Source of the DNA: Pseudomonas sp. SCA2728.1_7
GTDB taxonomy: Bacteria; Pseudomonadota; Gammaproteobacteria; Pseudomonadales; Pseudomonadaceae
DNA length: 64,000 nucleotides
Assembly (NCBI RefSeq): GCF_018138145.1
Contig: NZ_CP073104.1
Location: 1,426,001 to 1,490,000 of the forward strand
Reading direction: 5' to 3'
The position numbers and the translations under genes were made by a program. This document shows positions 24,317 through 33,670 of the stretch, one piece after another (position 1 is the stretch's first letter; each line of letters opens with the position of its first letter). The notes under the pieces were generated by a model. The model searched no databases. It was not told the DNA's origin and worked only from the letters and a program-made list of their open reading frames with translations.

Positions 24317-24826
24317 ACGGATTCTTTCTCATTCCAAAACAGCTTTGTCCGACAATATGTAGTGAACAAAAATAATCACTACAAAACCGTTGACGGCATC
24401 GTTTTGCTTTTGCATGATGAAGACGTTCCCCGATCGGGAACATCGGTAACACGCTTGAGCAAACTCGTCTGACCGCCGAGTTGTTTTTTCCGGATACACG
24501 CTGCCCACAAGGCAGATTGAAGAAGCTGACCTGGCCTGAACGTCCAGTACAAGGACGAGAAGCGCTGGCGAAAATTCTCAAGACGCTTGTGGTCGACACT
24601 GAAAATGTCGTCAAGGAGCCTCCCGGTTTTCGCTGCTTCTCCTCGTTGTGACGCTATTGCGTAGCAGTTATTCAACACGACTACATGCAACAGATGCACG
24701 ACCCCGTACTGTCCACGGGCGAGCGCTGACGTCCTGGTTTCGGTGCCAGGGATCAACTAACCGATGGGCTACCTGTATTAGCGAATCAACTTTGAAAGAT
24801 CACCAGACTGGTCAAGGGGCAATATC
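24317..24826. other. 510-bp stretch without a confident gene
   Basis: Between the GNAT gene and the next small gene. It is less GC-rich at its left end (runs such as AACAAAAATAATCACTAC) and contains a small GTTCCCCGATCGGGAAC palindrome at about 24426-24442. Open frames exist on both strands (a 125-codon one at 24379-24756 minus) but lack Pseudomonas-like codon use, ribosome sites or family motifs. It could be decayed coding sequence or a long leader of the following gene. Confidence 0.5.
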
Positions 24827-25156
24827 ATGAATCTGAACAATCAACCAACTATCGAAGAACTGGCTCGTATGTTCGCTGCGCAGAAAGACAGCCATGACAG
24901 CCATATTCTGTGGATCAGCAAGTCGGGGCAGGTGCATATCGACTGCCTGGCGCCTCATGCTGGCGAAGAAGAGTTCGACCGCAACCATCAGAACCTGCTG
25001 GCCCGCCTGAAGATGTACCGTCGCGGCCACGGTTATGTTGGCAAGAAAGCCGCGGCCGACAAGGACTTCATCGGTAATGTTCTGCAAACGCTGAAACAGG
25101 CGTGGGGTTCGATGCAGAACAACAATGAAGTTCGGGTGATTGATCGGTTTTGCTGA
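24827..25156 (+). CDS. conserved hypothetical protein
   Basis: 109 residues; ATG at 24827 follows AAGGGGC. I do not recognise a named family. It is soluble and charged: ELARMFAAQKDSHDSHILWI, then GQVHIDCLAPHAGEEEFDRN, RRGHGYVGKKAAADKDFI and a C-terminal QNNNEVRVIDRF. There are no membrane segments, signal peptide or cysteine motifs. Good codon use, a ribosome site and a strong terminator 20 bases downstream support a real gene. It has a long AT-richer upstream region and is probably monocistronic. Confidence 0.75.
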   Translation: MNLNNQPTIEELARMFAAQKDSHDSHILWISKSGQVHIDCLAPHAGEEEFDRNHQNLLARLKMYRRGHGYVGKKAAADKDFIGNVLQTLKQAWGSMQNNNEVRVIDRFC

Positions 25157-25176
25157 GTTAGTCATTAAATAATTGA

Positions 25177-25212
25177 AAGGCCTGCTTCCTTAAAGGAAGC
25201 AGGCCTTTTTTT
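25177..25212 (+). terminator. Rho-independent terminator
   Basis: AAAGGCCTGCTTCCT and AGGAAGCAGGCCTTT arms with a TAA loop, followed by a run of T. It closes the hypothetical gene ending at 25156. Confidence 0.93.
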
Positions 25213-25249
25213 GTTCGCTTGCATTGATTTGGCGTGACTGGAATTGTAG

Positions 25250-25427
25250 CCCCTCACCCCAGCCCTCTCCCGAGGGAGAGGGAGCCGACCGAGTGATCTC
25301 AAGTCATTCGTCAACCCGGAACACCGAGTTGATTATGGATTCAGCAAAAGACTCCCAGGTCGGCGTATTTCTTCAACATCTCGCGGTCAGTCCCCTCTCC
25401 CTCTGGGAGAGGGTTAGGGTGAGGGGC
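25250..25427. repeat. dispersed palindromic repeat, copy 2 (about 178 bp)
   Basis: Same ends as copy 1 (CCCCTCACCCCAGCCCTCTC ... GGGAGAGGGTTAGGGTGAGG) and a matching interior (GATTATGGATTCAGCAAAAG, AGGTCGGCGTATTTCTTC). The right end contains the stop codon of the LysR gene at 25414. Confidence 0.85.
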
Positions 25428-26301
25428 TTCCCATGTCCAACACCAATTCCACAAACGCCACCGCCGCCGCACTGTGATAATTATTGCGCCGCCGCAACAA
25501 CGCCGCCCCACGCTGCGGCGCATCACTCTCGACCCGCAACCTGCGCAACGCCCGATCCTCCGTCGCAATCGCTTCCGGCAACATCGTCGCCAGCGGCGAA
25601 TGCCGCACCACTTCCAGCAACGTACTCACCGAGTTCACCTCGATCCGCACCTGCGGCGTAATCCCCTGCTGACGGAAATACTCATCCACCGATAACCGCG
25701 TGATGAAGTCCGGCGCCAACAAGGCGAAATCCAGTGAAGCGATATCCTCCGGTGTCAGCACCGCCACACTGTCATACAACGGATGCTCCCGCCCGACCAT
25801 GATCCCCAACGTTTCGATAAACGCCGGAATACACTCGATATCGGCGCTGCGCACCGGCGTGAACGCAATCGCAATATCCAGCGAGTCATCCGCCAGCCCC
25901 GCCTCAATGTCATCCATCGACAACTCGAAGATCTGCAAATGAATCCCCGGATACCGCGCGGCAAAGTCGCGCACCAACGGCCCGACCAGATACGCCATGA
26001 ATGTCGGCGTCATCGCCAGACGTAACGTCCCGCGAGACAAATCCTTCACGTCATGCAACGCGCGCTTGCCCGCCTCCAGCTCGACCAACACCCGCCGCGC
26101 GCATTCGATGTAGGCCACGCCGGCGTCCGTCGGTTTGACCGTACGCGAAGTGCGATCGAACAGGCTCACCCCCAGGGTTTCCTCCAGTTGGCGAATCTGC
26201 TGCGACAGGGTTGGCTGCGACACATGCAACGCCTCGGCGGCACGGGTGAAGCCGCCGTGATCGGCAACGGCCAGCAGATAACGCAAATGTCGCAGCAGCA
26301 T
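25414..26301 (-). CDS. cynR: CynR-like LysR regulator of the cyanate genes
   Basis: 295 residues from MLLRHLRYLLAVADHGGFTR at 26301. The helix-turn-helix is TRAAEALHVSQPTLSQQIRQL (about 18-38). The effector domain includes GTLRLAMTPTFMAYLVGPLV and MLPEAIATEDRALRR. It is divergent from cynS with 121 bases between, the classic CynR arrangement in which cyanate binding activates cynS and cynT. The last codons (GSPSP then TAA) are the inner end of the dispersed repeat, so the C-terminus has been remodelled by that insertion. Confidence 0.88.
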   Translation of the reverse strand: MLLRHLRYLLAVADHGGFTRAAEALHVSQPTLSQQIRQLEETLGVSLFDRTSRTVKPTDAGVAYIECARRVLVELEAGKRALHDVKDLSRGTLRLAMTPTFMAYLVGPLVRDFAARYPGIHLQIFELSMDDIEAGLADDSLDIAIAFTPVRSADIECIPAFIETLGIMVGREHPLYDSVAVLTPEDIASLDFALLAPDFITRLSVDEYFRQQGITPQVRIEVNSVSTLLEVVRHSPLATMLPEAIATEDRALRRLRVESDAPQRGAALLRRRNNYHSAAAVAFVELVLDMGSPSP

Positions 26302-26422
26302 GGGAATCACCATCTATAGGCAGGACTTATGCCAAGCATTGTATATCGGTCTTGGACGCTATGGATGAATCAGCAGAAGATCAATCCCACACAGCAAGCC
26401 AACCCCTGAAAGGAGTGACACC

Positions 26423-26890
26423 ATGCAACAGTCCCACGCCTACAACGACACCAGCCTGGCCCTGACCACCCGCGTTCTCGACGCCAAGGCACGCAAAGAT
26501 CTGTCGTGGCAGGATCTGGCCGACGGCACCGGCCTGAGCCTGGCGTACGTCACCGCAGCCCTGCTTGGCCAACACCCGCTGCCAGAAAACGCCGCCCAAG
26601 TGGTCGGCGACAAGCTTGAACTGAGCGCTGAAGACGTCGCGGCGATGCAGATCATCCCCCTGCGTGGCAGCCTCAGCGGCGTGCCGACCGACCCGACCAT
26701 CTACCGCTTCCACGAGATGATCCAGATCTACGGCACCACCCTCAAAGCGCTGGTTCACGAGCAATTCGGCGACGGCATCATCAGCGCGATCAACTTCAAA
26801 CTCGACATCAAGAAAGTCGAAGACCCGGAAGGCGGCTCCCGCGCTGTGGTCACCCTCGACGGCAAATTCCTGCCCCTGCGTCCGTTCTGA
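26423..26890 (+). CDS. cynS: cyanate hydratase (cyanase)
   Basis: 155 residues; start with AAGGAG nine bases upstream. It has an N-terminal helical DNA-binding-like domain and a C-terminal catalytic domain with the family triad: Arg95 and Glu98 in [11 protein letters not shown] and Ser121 in [11 protein letters not shown], matching R96/E99/S122 of E. coli CynS. It converts cyanate plus bicarbonate to CO2 and ammonia (via carbamate) as a decamer. It is paired with cynT, which returns CO2 to bicarbonate. Confidence 0.97.
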   Translation: MQQSHAYNDTSLALTTRVLDAKARKDLSWQDLADGTGLSLAYVTAALLGQHPLPENAAQVVGDKLELSAEDVAAMQIIPLRGSLSGVPTDPTIYRFHEMIQIYGTTLKALVHEQFGDGIISAINFKLDIKKVEDPEGGSRAVVTLDGKFLPLRPF

Positions 26891-26970
26891 TCCGCACCGG
26901 CCCGCACCCTGCGTGCGGGTCAACCCATCCCAAATGGCTACCCGTCACCAACACATCTGGAGGCTGCCCC

Positions 26971-27207
26971 ATGCAAAAAATTCTGTTGATTCTGGCTTTG
27001 CTCGGCGGCGTTTGCGCCCAGGCATCTGCCACTGACGAGGCCGTTGCCTACCGCTACGGCATGCAACTGGATATCGCCCAAGTGCTGAGCATTACCCCGG
27101 TTGCCGACGTGTGTGGCGTGGTGCCGGTGGAGATGACGTATCTGGACAGCCACGGCGGCAAACACATTCTTCAATACAGCGAATTCGGCAGCGGTTGCTC
27201 GAACTGA
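26971..27207 (+). CDS. DUF2790 small exported protein
   Basis: 78 residues: signal peptide MQKILLILALLGGVCAQASA, then a short mature domain EAVAYRYGMQLDIAQVLSIT ... VVPVEMTYLDSHGGKHILQY and a conserved cysteine pair (VCGV, GCSN). This is DUF2790, common in Pseudomonas and often induced by metals; probably periplasmic, with a possible disulfide. ATG follows TGGAGG. It sits unusually between cynS and cynT, 12 bases before cynT, so it should share their transcript. Confidence 0.88.
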   Translation: MQKILLILALLGGVCAQASATDEAVAYRYGMQLDIAQVLSITPVADVCGVVPVEMTYLDSHGGKHILQYSEFGSGCSN

Positions 27208-27219
27208 GAGGACAACACC

Positions 27220-27879
27220 ATGAAAAACCTGATTGATGGCTTCCTGAAATTCCAGAACGAAGCGTTCCCGCAACGCACCGAACTGTTCAAACACCTGGCG
27301 ACCACGCAACAGCCCGGCACCTTGTTCATCACCTGTTCCGACAGCCGTGTAGTGCCGGAATTATTGACCCAACAAGAACCCGGCGAACTGTTTGTGATCC
27401 GCAATGCCGGCAATATCGTCCCTTCGTATAGCCCGCATCCGGGCGGGGTTTCGGCGACGGTGGAGTACGCGGTGGCGGTGCTTGGCGTGACCGATATTGT
27501 GATCTGCGGGCATTCTGACTGCGGCGCGATGACCGCGATTGCCCAGTGCAAATGCATGGATCACTTACCCGCCGTCAGTGGCTGGCTGCAGCATGCCGAG
27601 TCGGCGAAAGTGGTTAACGAGGCGCGTCCACACGCCAATGACGCGGCGAAGTTGAGTTCGATGGTGCGCGAGAACGTGATCGCGCAACTGGCGAATATCC
27701 AGACCCACCCGAGCGTGCGTCTGGCCCAGGAAAAAGGCCTGCTGAATCTGCATGGCTGGGTGTATGACATCGAGACCGGCTCGATCGATGCGCTGTCCGC
27801 CGACCGCCGCACGTTTGTGCCACTGGCCGAGCAACCGGCGACTTGCGCGATCCATGCACAAACCACGCACGCGGCCTGA
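27220..27879 (+). CDS. cynT: beta-class carbonic anhydrase
   Basis: 219 residues; start with GAGAGGA upstream. Zinc ligands are in [14 protein letters not shown] (Cys39, Asp41, Arg43) and CGHSDCGAM (His98, Cys101). The fold ends at [12 protein letters not shown]. It hydrates CO2 to bicarbonate, replacing the bicarbonate consumed by cyanase; by its place beside cynS it is CynT. The tail beyond about 200 ([17 protein letters not shown]) is variable. Confidence 0.95.
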   Translation: MKNLIDGFLKFQNEAFPQRTELFKHLATTQQPGTLFITCSDSRVVPELLTQQEPGELFVIRNAGNIVPSYSPHPGGVSATVEYAVAVLGVTDIVICGHSDCGAMTAIAQCKCMDHLPAVSGWLQHAESAKVVNEARPHANDAAKLSSMVRENVIAQLANIQTHPSVRLAQEKGLLNLHGWVYDIETGSIDALSADRRTFVPLAEQPATCAIHAQTTHAA

Positions 27880-27884
27880 GCAAC

Positions 27885-27989
27885 TGATCGTTCCCGCGCT
27901 CTGCGTGGGAATGCCTCAAGGGACGCTCTGCGTCCAGTGACGCGGAGCGTCACGGGCTGCGTTCCCACGCTGGAGCGTGGGAACGATCA
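27885..27989. repeat. palindromic intergenic repeat (second REP-like family)
   Basis: TGATCGTTCCC at 27885 mirrors GGGAACGATCA ending at 27989. Inside, GCGTGGGAATGCC and GCGTTCCCACGC, and GACGCTCTGCGTC with GACGCGGAGCGTC, form nested arms. This is a known style of Pseudomonas intergenic repeat, distinct from the GCGAGCAGGCTCGC family. It lies between two convergent genes and may serve as a bidirectional terminator. Confidence 0.75.
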
Positions 27990-28001
27990 TTGTCCGCCAG
28001 A

Positions 28002-29504
28002 TCAGCGTTTTACTGTGAGATCGATCTGCGTCATGCGGCTGCGCACAGTGAACACGCCATCCCCCGAAAGAATCGCACTGCGCGCAAACAAGCGCCCACT
28101 CTCCCAGTTCGAAAGCCCCAGCTCCGGCTTGTTCAGCGCGTACTGGCCGTCGACCCAACGGGTAATGCCATTGCCCACGAACGGCGCATTCACCGCGTTG
28201 TAAAAACGCTCTTGTACGGCTGGATCCTCACTGATCAACGACACGGTAAATTGCGGGCTGTAGCGATTGAACAACGCAATCGCCTGATCCAGATCGTCGA
28301 CAATCATCAGGCTGACTTCCGGGGTTTCTTCCCATTCCCACTCGCGACCCAATGCGGATTCCGCCAAGGGCTCAGCCAGTGCTTCAGTCTGATAACCCTC
28401 AGCGCGATAGACCTCGACCGTCGCGTTCTGCCACTCGCTTGGCAGGTAACGTTCGCTGCCTTCGACGATGTGCAATTTGCAGCCCTGGCCTCGCGCGGTG
28501 CCGGCCTGCTGCAATGCATCAAGAAACAACGGCACCAGTTCCGCCGCGCGATCACGCTGGATCAGACAGACGTTGAGGGTGTTGCACACTTTGCGGTCCA
28601 GCGAGTTGCGCACCACGGCGGCAAAGCGTGTGGCATCGGCAGCACGATCGGCGATCAACCATGCGCCACCCGTACCGTGCAGGCTGACGGCGGTGCCAGC
28701 CTGCTGGGCAATGCTGCCCAACTGACTGACCGCACGACCCGAACCACGCGCCACCGCCAGCGACAAACGTCGGTCAGCAAACATCGCCCAACCGGCGGCG
28801 TGATTGACGCTTTCCACCAACGACACCGCGCCGGCCGGCAGACCTGCATCAGCCAGCGCCGGGTTCAGTGCGTGAGTGACGATGGCTTGCGCGGTGCCCA
28901 AGGCATCGCTGCCGATACGCAGCACGGCGGTGTTGCCGGTGCGCAAGACACCCGCCGCGTCGGCGAACACGTTCGGTCGACCTTCAAAGACAAACGCGAC
29001 AATGCCCAGCGGCGAAACCACCTGCTCAACCTTCCAGCCGTCGTGCTCGACGCTGCTGATGACTTTGCCGCGCGTGGCGGCGGCATCGCGCCAGGCACGC
29101 AGGCCGGCGATCATGTCGTCGCGCATGCGCCCATCGGCGAGCAAACGGGTGGTCGAGCGGCCGCGCGCCTTGGCCCGTTCGATATCGGCAAGGTTGGCGG
29201 TTTCGATGTGCGCCCAGCAGTCCGGGGTTTCCAGACGTTGTGCGAACAAGTCGAAGAACTGGCTGATGGCCTCATCGGACACCGCCGACAGTGCGGTGAA
29301 TGCCGCTGCCGCGCGTTCGATGGCCACGGACGCCGCCTGCTGATCCGCCACGGGAATCAACAACAACTCGCCACTGACCTGCTCCACCAACAGGTGGTCA
29401 CCGGGCTGAAAACGCGCGGCCAGTTCGGGGCTGACCACGGTGACGCGGTTACCAGCGAAAGGGATCGGCGTGCCAGCGACTAGACGTTCGAGCGCAAGAG
29501 ACAT
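28002..29504 (-). CDS. ProA-like aldehyde dehydrogenase family protein (glutamate-5-semialdehyde dehydrogenase paralog)
   Basis: 500 residues, about 80 longer than usual ProA. Conserved ProA pieces are SPLGIVAFVFEGRPNVFADA (about 169-188), RTGNTAVLRIGSDA, and the catalytic cysteine in DRKVCNTLNVCLI (about 312). The first 60 residues (PIPFAGNRVTVVSPELAARF ... GDHLLVEQVSGELLLIPV) are an extra beta-rich segment. ProA reduces gamma-glutamyl phosphate in proline synthesis; no proB is nearby, so this may be a paralog acting on another acyl phosphate or aldehyde. It is the second gene after glutaminase on this strand, separated by a REPIN. Confidence 0.8.
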   Translation of the reverse strand: MSLALERLVAGTPIPFAGNRVTVVSPELAARFQPGDHLLVEQVSGELLLIPVADQQAASVAIERAAAAFTALSAVSDEAISQFFDLFAQRLETPDCWAHIETANLADIERAKARGRSTTRLLADGRMRDDMIAGLRAWRDAAATRGKVISSVEHDGWKVEQVVSPLGIVAFVFEGRPNVFADAAGVLRTGNTAVLRIGSDALGTAQAIVTHALNPALADAGLPAGAVSLVESVNHAAGWAMFADRRLSLAVARGSGRAVSQLGSIAQQAGTAVSLHGTGGAWLIADRAADATRFAAVVRNSLDRKVCNTLNVCLIQRDRAAELVPLFLDALQQAGTARGQGCKLHIVEGSERYLPSEWQNATVEVYRAEGYQTEALAEPLAESALGREWEWEETPEVSLMIVDDLDQAIALFNRYSPQFTVSLISEDPAVQERFYNAVNAPFVGNGITRWVDGQYALNKPELGLSNWESGRLFARSAILSGDGVFTVRSRMTQIDLTVKR

Positions 29505-29577
29505 GAAGCGGATTCACCATGCAGGGAGCGGCCGGAAAATGTATAGGAACAGCCTCCCCACAGGCAACACAAAACCA

Positions 29578-29664
29578 GTGTAGGAGTGAGCCTGCTCGCG
29601 ATAGCGGTGGATCAGATACACACATGTTGACTGACACTACGCTATCGCGAGCAGGCTCACTCCA
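29578..29664. repeat. REPIN
   Basis: An inverted REP pair (GTAGGAGTGAGCCTGCTCGC and its complement) between the glutaminase stop and the ProA-like start; the right arm is truncated at CTCACTCC. Confidence 0.88.
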
Positions 29665-29680
29665 GGGATTGGGTTTCAGA

Positions 29681-30589
29681 TCAAAAGACTGACCAGCCAA
29701 TCCGCGAACTGAGCATCTCCAGCGCCGCCATCCCCGCCAGCGAATTCCCCGCAGCATTCAACTCCGGCGACCACACGCACACCGTGAACTGCCCCGGCAC
29801 CACCGCAACAATCCCGCCGCCGACACCGCTCTTGCCCGGCAAGCCGACGCGATAAGCGAAGTTGCCCGCTTCGTCATACAGCCCGCTGGTGGCCATGATC
29901 GAGTTGACCTGCTGGGTTTGCCGACGCGTGAGGATCTGTTCGCCGCTGTGTTTGCAGAAACCGTCGTTGGCCAGAAAGCAGAACGCCCGGGCCAGATCGA
30001 TGCAGTTCATGCGCAACGCGCAGTGGCTGAAATAGCTGCGCAGCACCGCTTCGACGTCGTTGTGAAAGTTGCCGAACGACTGCATCAGATACGCCATCGC
30101 CGCATTGCGCGCGCGGTGCTGGTATTCGGAGTCGGCGACTTTGCCGTCGATCATGATCTGCGGATTGCCGGACAGGCGCCGGACGAAATCGCGCATCGAC
30201 AGGGTCGGCGCGGCGAAGCGCGACTGGTTGATGTCGCAGATCACCAGCGCACCGGCATTGATGAACGGATTGCGTGGCCGACCGCGCTCGAATTCCAGCT
30301 GCACCAGCGAGTTGAACGGCTGCCCGGAAGGCTCGTGACCGAGGCGCTCCCAGATCGCTTCGCCGGAATGATCGATCGCCTGCACCAGGCTGAACACCTT
30401 GGAAATACTCTGCACCGAGAACGGCGTCTCGGCGTCACCGGCGCAGTACATCTCGCCGTCGTTGCCGTACACGGCGATGCCCAGTTGATTGGCCGGCACC
30501 GTGCCGAGGGCGGGAATATAGTCAGCCACCTTGCCCTGCCCGATCAGCGGGCGGACAGCGTCAAGAATCTCGTTCAACAGCGCTTGCAT
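29681..30589 (-). CDS. glsB: glutaminase
   Basis: 302 residues from [20 protein letters not shown] at 30589, with GGAA upstream; longer readings have no family match. It is a serine-dependent beta-lactamase-like fold. The catalytic S-x2-K is in [12 protein letters not shown] (about 63-74), [10 protein letters not shown] at about 114-123, and [12 protein letters not shown] near the C-terminus. It hydrolyses glutamine to glutamate and ammonia. It is close in length to E. coli GlsB and has no signal peptide, so it is cytosolic. Confidence 0.95.
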   Translation of the reverse strand: MQALLNEILDAVRPLIGQGKVADYIPALGTVPANQLGIAVYGNDGEMYCAGDAETPFSVQSISKVFSLVQAIDHSGEAIWERLGHEPSGQPFNSLVQLEFERGRPRNPFINAGALVICDINQSRFAAPTLSMRDFVRRLSGNPQIMIDGKVADSEYQHRARNAAMAYLMQSFGNFHNDVEAVLRSYFSHCALRMNCIDLARAFCFLANDGFCKHSGEQILTRRQTQQVNSIMATSGLYDEAGNFAYRVGLPGKSGVGGGIVAVVPGQFTVCVWSPELNAAGNSLAGMAALEMLSSRIGWSVF

Positions 30590-30727
30590 GCCGGGTTCCG
30601 AAGTCTCGCCCCATGGGATTGCGGGGACACTGGGGCTAGACGCTGCGCCCGCCCGTCGAATCACACCGGCCTGCATCGCACTGAATGTTCTAGGCTCAAG
30701 CGCACATTCAGAAACCGGAGAGCACCC

Positions 30728-31216
30728 ATGCATCTCGAAGGCTCCTGCCATTGCGGCGAGGTCACGTTCAGCCTCACCAGCGCCCACCCCTACCCTTATC
30801 AACGCTGCTATTGCTCGATCTGCCACAAGACCCAGGGCGGTGGCGGTTATGCGATCAACCTCGGCGGCGACGCGACCAGCCTCAAGGTACGCGGGCGCAA
30901 ACATATCAGCGTCTATCACGCGAAGATGAAAGACGAGGGCGACAAACGCGCCCATCGCAGCAGCGCCGAGCGGCATTTCTGTTCACTGTGCGGCAGCGGC
31001 TTGTGGCTGTTCAGCCCGGAGTGGCCGGAGCTGATCCACCCGTTCGCCTCGGCCATCGATACACCGTTGCCGGTGCCGCCGGAGCACACGCATCTGATGC
31101 TCGGTTCGAAAGCAACCTGGGTCGAAGTCGAGGCCAAAACCAAAGACCAACAGTTCGACGTCTACCCCGAAGAATCCATTGCCGAATGGCATGAACGCCT
31201 CGGCTTGACCCGCTGA
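30728..31216 (+). CDS. GFA family (glutathione-dependent formaldehyde-activating-like) protein
   Basis: 162 residues; ATG at 30728 follows CCGGAGAGC. It has the zinc-binding cysteines of the GFA (CENP-V) fold: GSCHCGEV (Cys7, Cys9), RCYCSICHK (about 27-35) and [11 protein letters not shown] (about 82-92). Members are often named glutathione-dependent formaldehyde-activating enzymes, but for most the substrate is unproven. It is divergent from glutaminase with 138 bases between. Confidence 0.9.
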   Translation: MHLEGSCHCGEVTFSLTSAHPYPYQRCYCSICHKTQGGGGYAINLGGDATSLKVRGRKHISVYHAKMKDEGDKRAHRSSAERHFCSLCGSGLWLFSPEWPELIHPFASAIDTPLPVPPEHTHLMLGSKATWVEVEAKTKDQQFDVYPEESIAEWHERLGLTR

Positions 31217-31237
31217 CCTCGCAACTCCAGCCTACCC

Positions 31238-31329
31238 CTGTAGGAGTGAGCCTGCTCGCGATAGCGGTGTGTCAGACAACAACAATGTCAACTGATAGAC
31301 CGCTATCGCGAGCAGGCGAAGGCCTACAG
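31238..31329. repeat. REPIN
   Basis: CTGTAGGAGTGAGCCTGCTC at 31238 and an inverted copy ending at 31329. The right arm carries GCGAAGGCCTACAG instead of CTCACTCCTACAG, an imperfect arm. Confidence 0.85.
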
Positions 31330-31444
31330 GGGATCGCCACTGCTTCACTATTTTTTGTTCCAGCAGTTCCCCTTTGCGTTGTTCGTTCGGTTAACCCCTC
31401 AGAAGCACTTCAACTACCGATCGATTCGATGCAAAGGGATCTCC

Positions 31445-33637
31445 ATGTCGCACGTCCGTTTCGCCCTGTGCCCGCTGGCACTGGCCTTGCTGAGCATTTC
31501 TGCCAACGCCGCTGAAAAAACCGACCAGACCTTGCAACTGGGCGCCACCAACATTTCCGCCCAAGGCCTCGGCGCCACTACCGAAGACACCCGCTCCTAC
31601 ACCACCGGCGCGATGTCCTCGGCCACCGGCCTGCCACTTTCGATCCGCGAAACCCCGCAATCAGTGACGGTCATCACTCGCCAGCAAATGGACGATCGCG
31701 GCGTACAAAGTGTCGGTGATGCGTTGCGCAATACCCCCGGCATTTCGATGCAGAAGTACGACAGCGACCGTACCGAGTTTTCCGCGCGCGGACTGGCGAT
31801 CACCAACTTCCAGTACGACGGCGTCAACATTCCATACGACGGCGTGTACGGCGAGAACCCGAACAACGGCGACGACGCCGCCAGCATCGACCGCATTGAA
31901 ATCATCAAAGGCGCCACCGGCCTGATGACAGGCTCCGGCGACCCGTCGGCCACAGTCAACCTGATCCGCAAGAAGCCGACCAAAGAGTTCAAAGCTTCGA
32001 TCAGCGGCACCGTTGGTTCGTGGGATGCCTACCGCACCGTGGGTGATATTTCCGGTTCGCTGACCGACTCGGGCAACGTGCGCGGGCGTTTCGTCGGTGC
32101 CTACTCCGATCAGAATTCCTATCTGGATCACTACAGTCAACGCAAAGACCTGTTCTACGGCATCCTCGAAGCGGATCTGAGCGACGACACTCTGCTGACC
32201 TTCGGCGTAGACAAATCCAGTACGACCCCGCGCGGTTCGTCGTGGACCGGCAACCCGGTGTATTTCGCCGATGGCGGGCGAACCGACTTTGGTCGCCACT
32301 TCAACTCCGCCGCTGACTGGAGCCGCCGCGATTTCGACAACATCACCTACTTCGCCTCCTTGGAACAGGCGTTGGCCAATGACTGGAAATTCAAAGTCAG
32401 CCTCGACCAGAAAACCACCGATCACGACACCCGCCTCGCTTCGGCCAGCGGTGGCAATCCGAACCGCGCCAGCGGCGAAGGCATGTTCATGTACTGGGGA
32501 CGCTGGCAAGGTCACCGCGTGCAGAACACCGCTGACGTCAACGTCTCTGGCCCTTTCACCCTCGGTGGTCGCGAGCATGAACTGATCGTCGGGGTCATGA
32601 CCTCGCACTCGCGACAGACTGGCGCGACCTACGACACCAGTGCGTTTTCCGAAGTGCCAGGGAGCATCTACGACTGGGACGGCAATCTGCCGAAACAGGA
32701 TTTCCCGAAGAACGGCAAATACGAGCGCACCCAGAGCCAGAACGGCATTTACCTGGCCACGCGCCTGCGCCCGACCGACGATCTCTCGGTGATTCTCGGC
32801 AGCCGCTTGAGCACCTTCAAATACAACGAAGACTACCGCTACAACCCCGGCGCCGGCCTCGACGACACCCACACCAGTTACAAGGAACACGGCGTGGTCA
32901 CACCGTACGCCGGGGTGATTTATGACCTCGACGACACCTACTCGCTGTATGCCAGCTACACCAGCATTTATCAGCCGCAGACCTACAAGGACGCCAACGG
33001 CTCGACGCTTGCGCCGGTCGAGGGCGACAGCTATGAAACCGGTTTGAAAGCGGCGTATTTCGACGGTCGCCTCAACGCCAGCCTGGCGTTCTTCCGCATC
33101 GAGCAGGACGGCGTGGCCGAGTCGATCGGCACCAACGCGGTGACCAACGAAGGCATCTACAAAGCCATCGACGGCGCCACCACCAAGGGCGTGGAGCTGG
33201 AACTGGCCGGCGAACTGGCCGAAGGCTGGAACGTCTCCGCCGGTTACACCTACGCGCGCACCCGTGATGCCGATGAGCAGCGCATGTACGGTTATCCGTT
33301 GTCGACCACCAAGCCTGAGCATACGGTGCGCACCTTCACTACCTACCGTTTGCCCGGCGTGCTCGACAAGGTCACCGTCGGTGGCGGCGTGAGCTGGCAG
33401 AGCGCGTTCTACGGAAAGATCTACAGCGCCCCGGCCGGCGACTACACGCGGATCAAACAGGGCGGCTACACCCTCGTCGACCTGATGAGCCGCTATCAGT
33501 ACAACGAGCACCTGAGCTTCACGGTCAACGCCAATAACGTCTTCGACAAGCGCTACCTGACCGGCCTGGGCAACTTCGACACCACGTTCTACGGTGAGCC
33601 GCGCAATTTGATGCTGACGACCAAGTGGGATTTTTGA
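31445..33637 (+). CDS. TonB-dependent siderophore receptor
   Basis: 730 residues from MSHVRFALCPLALALLSISA at 31445 (GGGATCTCC upstream), with a signal peptide cleaved after SANA. The plug domain is at about 50-170 (ETPQSVTVITRQQMDDRG, GDALRNTPGISM, DRIEIIKGATGLMTGSGDPS). A beta-barrel follows to the terminal aromatic (TTKWDF). There is no N-terminal signalling domain, so it is not a transducer of the FpvA kind. FhuE/FpvA-like receptors import ferric hydroxamates or pyoverdines. I found no clear Fur box in the 110 bases upstream. Confidence 0.95.
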   Translation: MSHVRFALCPLALALLSISANAAEKTDQTLQLGATNISAQGLGATTEDTRSYTTGAMSSATGLPLSIRETPQSVTVITRQQMDDRGVQSVGDALRNTPGISMQKYDSDRTEFSARGLAITNFQYDGVNIPYDGVYGENPNNGDDAASIDRIEIIKGATGLMTGSGDPSATVNLIRKKPTKEFKASISGTVGSWDAYRTVGDISGSLTDSGNVRGRFVGAYSDQNSYLDHYSQRKDLFYGILEADLSDDTLLTFGVDKSSTTPRGSSWTGNPVYFADGGRTDFGRHFNSAADWSRRDFDNITYFASLEQALANDWKFKVSLDQKTTDHDTRLASASGGNPNRASGEGMFMYWGRWQGHRVQNTADVNVSGPFTLGGREHELIVGVMTSHSRQTGATYDTSAFSEVPGSIYDWDGNLPKQDFPKNGKYERTQSQNGIYLATRLRPTDDLSVILGSRLSTFKYNEDYRYNPGAGLDDTHTSYKEHGVVTPYAGVIYDLDDTYSLYASYTSIYQPQTYKDANGSTLAPVEGDSYETGLKAAYFDGRLNASLAFFRIEQDGVAESIGTNAVTNEGIYKAIDGATTKGVELELAGELAEGWNVSAGYTYARTRDADEQRMYGYPLSTTKPEHTVRTFTTYRLPGVLDKVTVGGGVSWQSAFYGKIYSAPAGDYTRIKQGGYTLVDLMSRYQYNEHLSFTVNANNVFDKRYLTGLGNFDTTFYGEPRNLMLTTKWDF

Positions 33638-33670
33638 TTCTGGGCTGAAATAGCGGCGCCATGGATGGCC

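Noticed and set aside
24379..24756. 125-codon minus-strand frame in the 24.3-24.8 kb gap
   Set aside because: No ribosome site, no family motif, poor codon use.
27561..27968. Minus-strand frames opposite cynT
   Set aside because: They are antisense shadows of a confidently identified carbonic anhydrase; high-GC DNA gives many such frames.
31332..31444. Possible Fur box before the siderophore receptor
   Set aside because: Looked for GATAAT-type repeats and found no match good enough to report.
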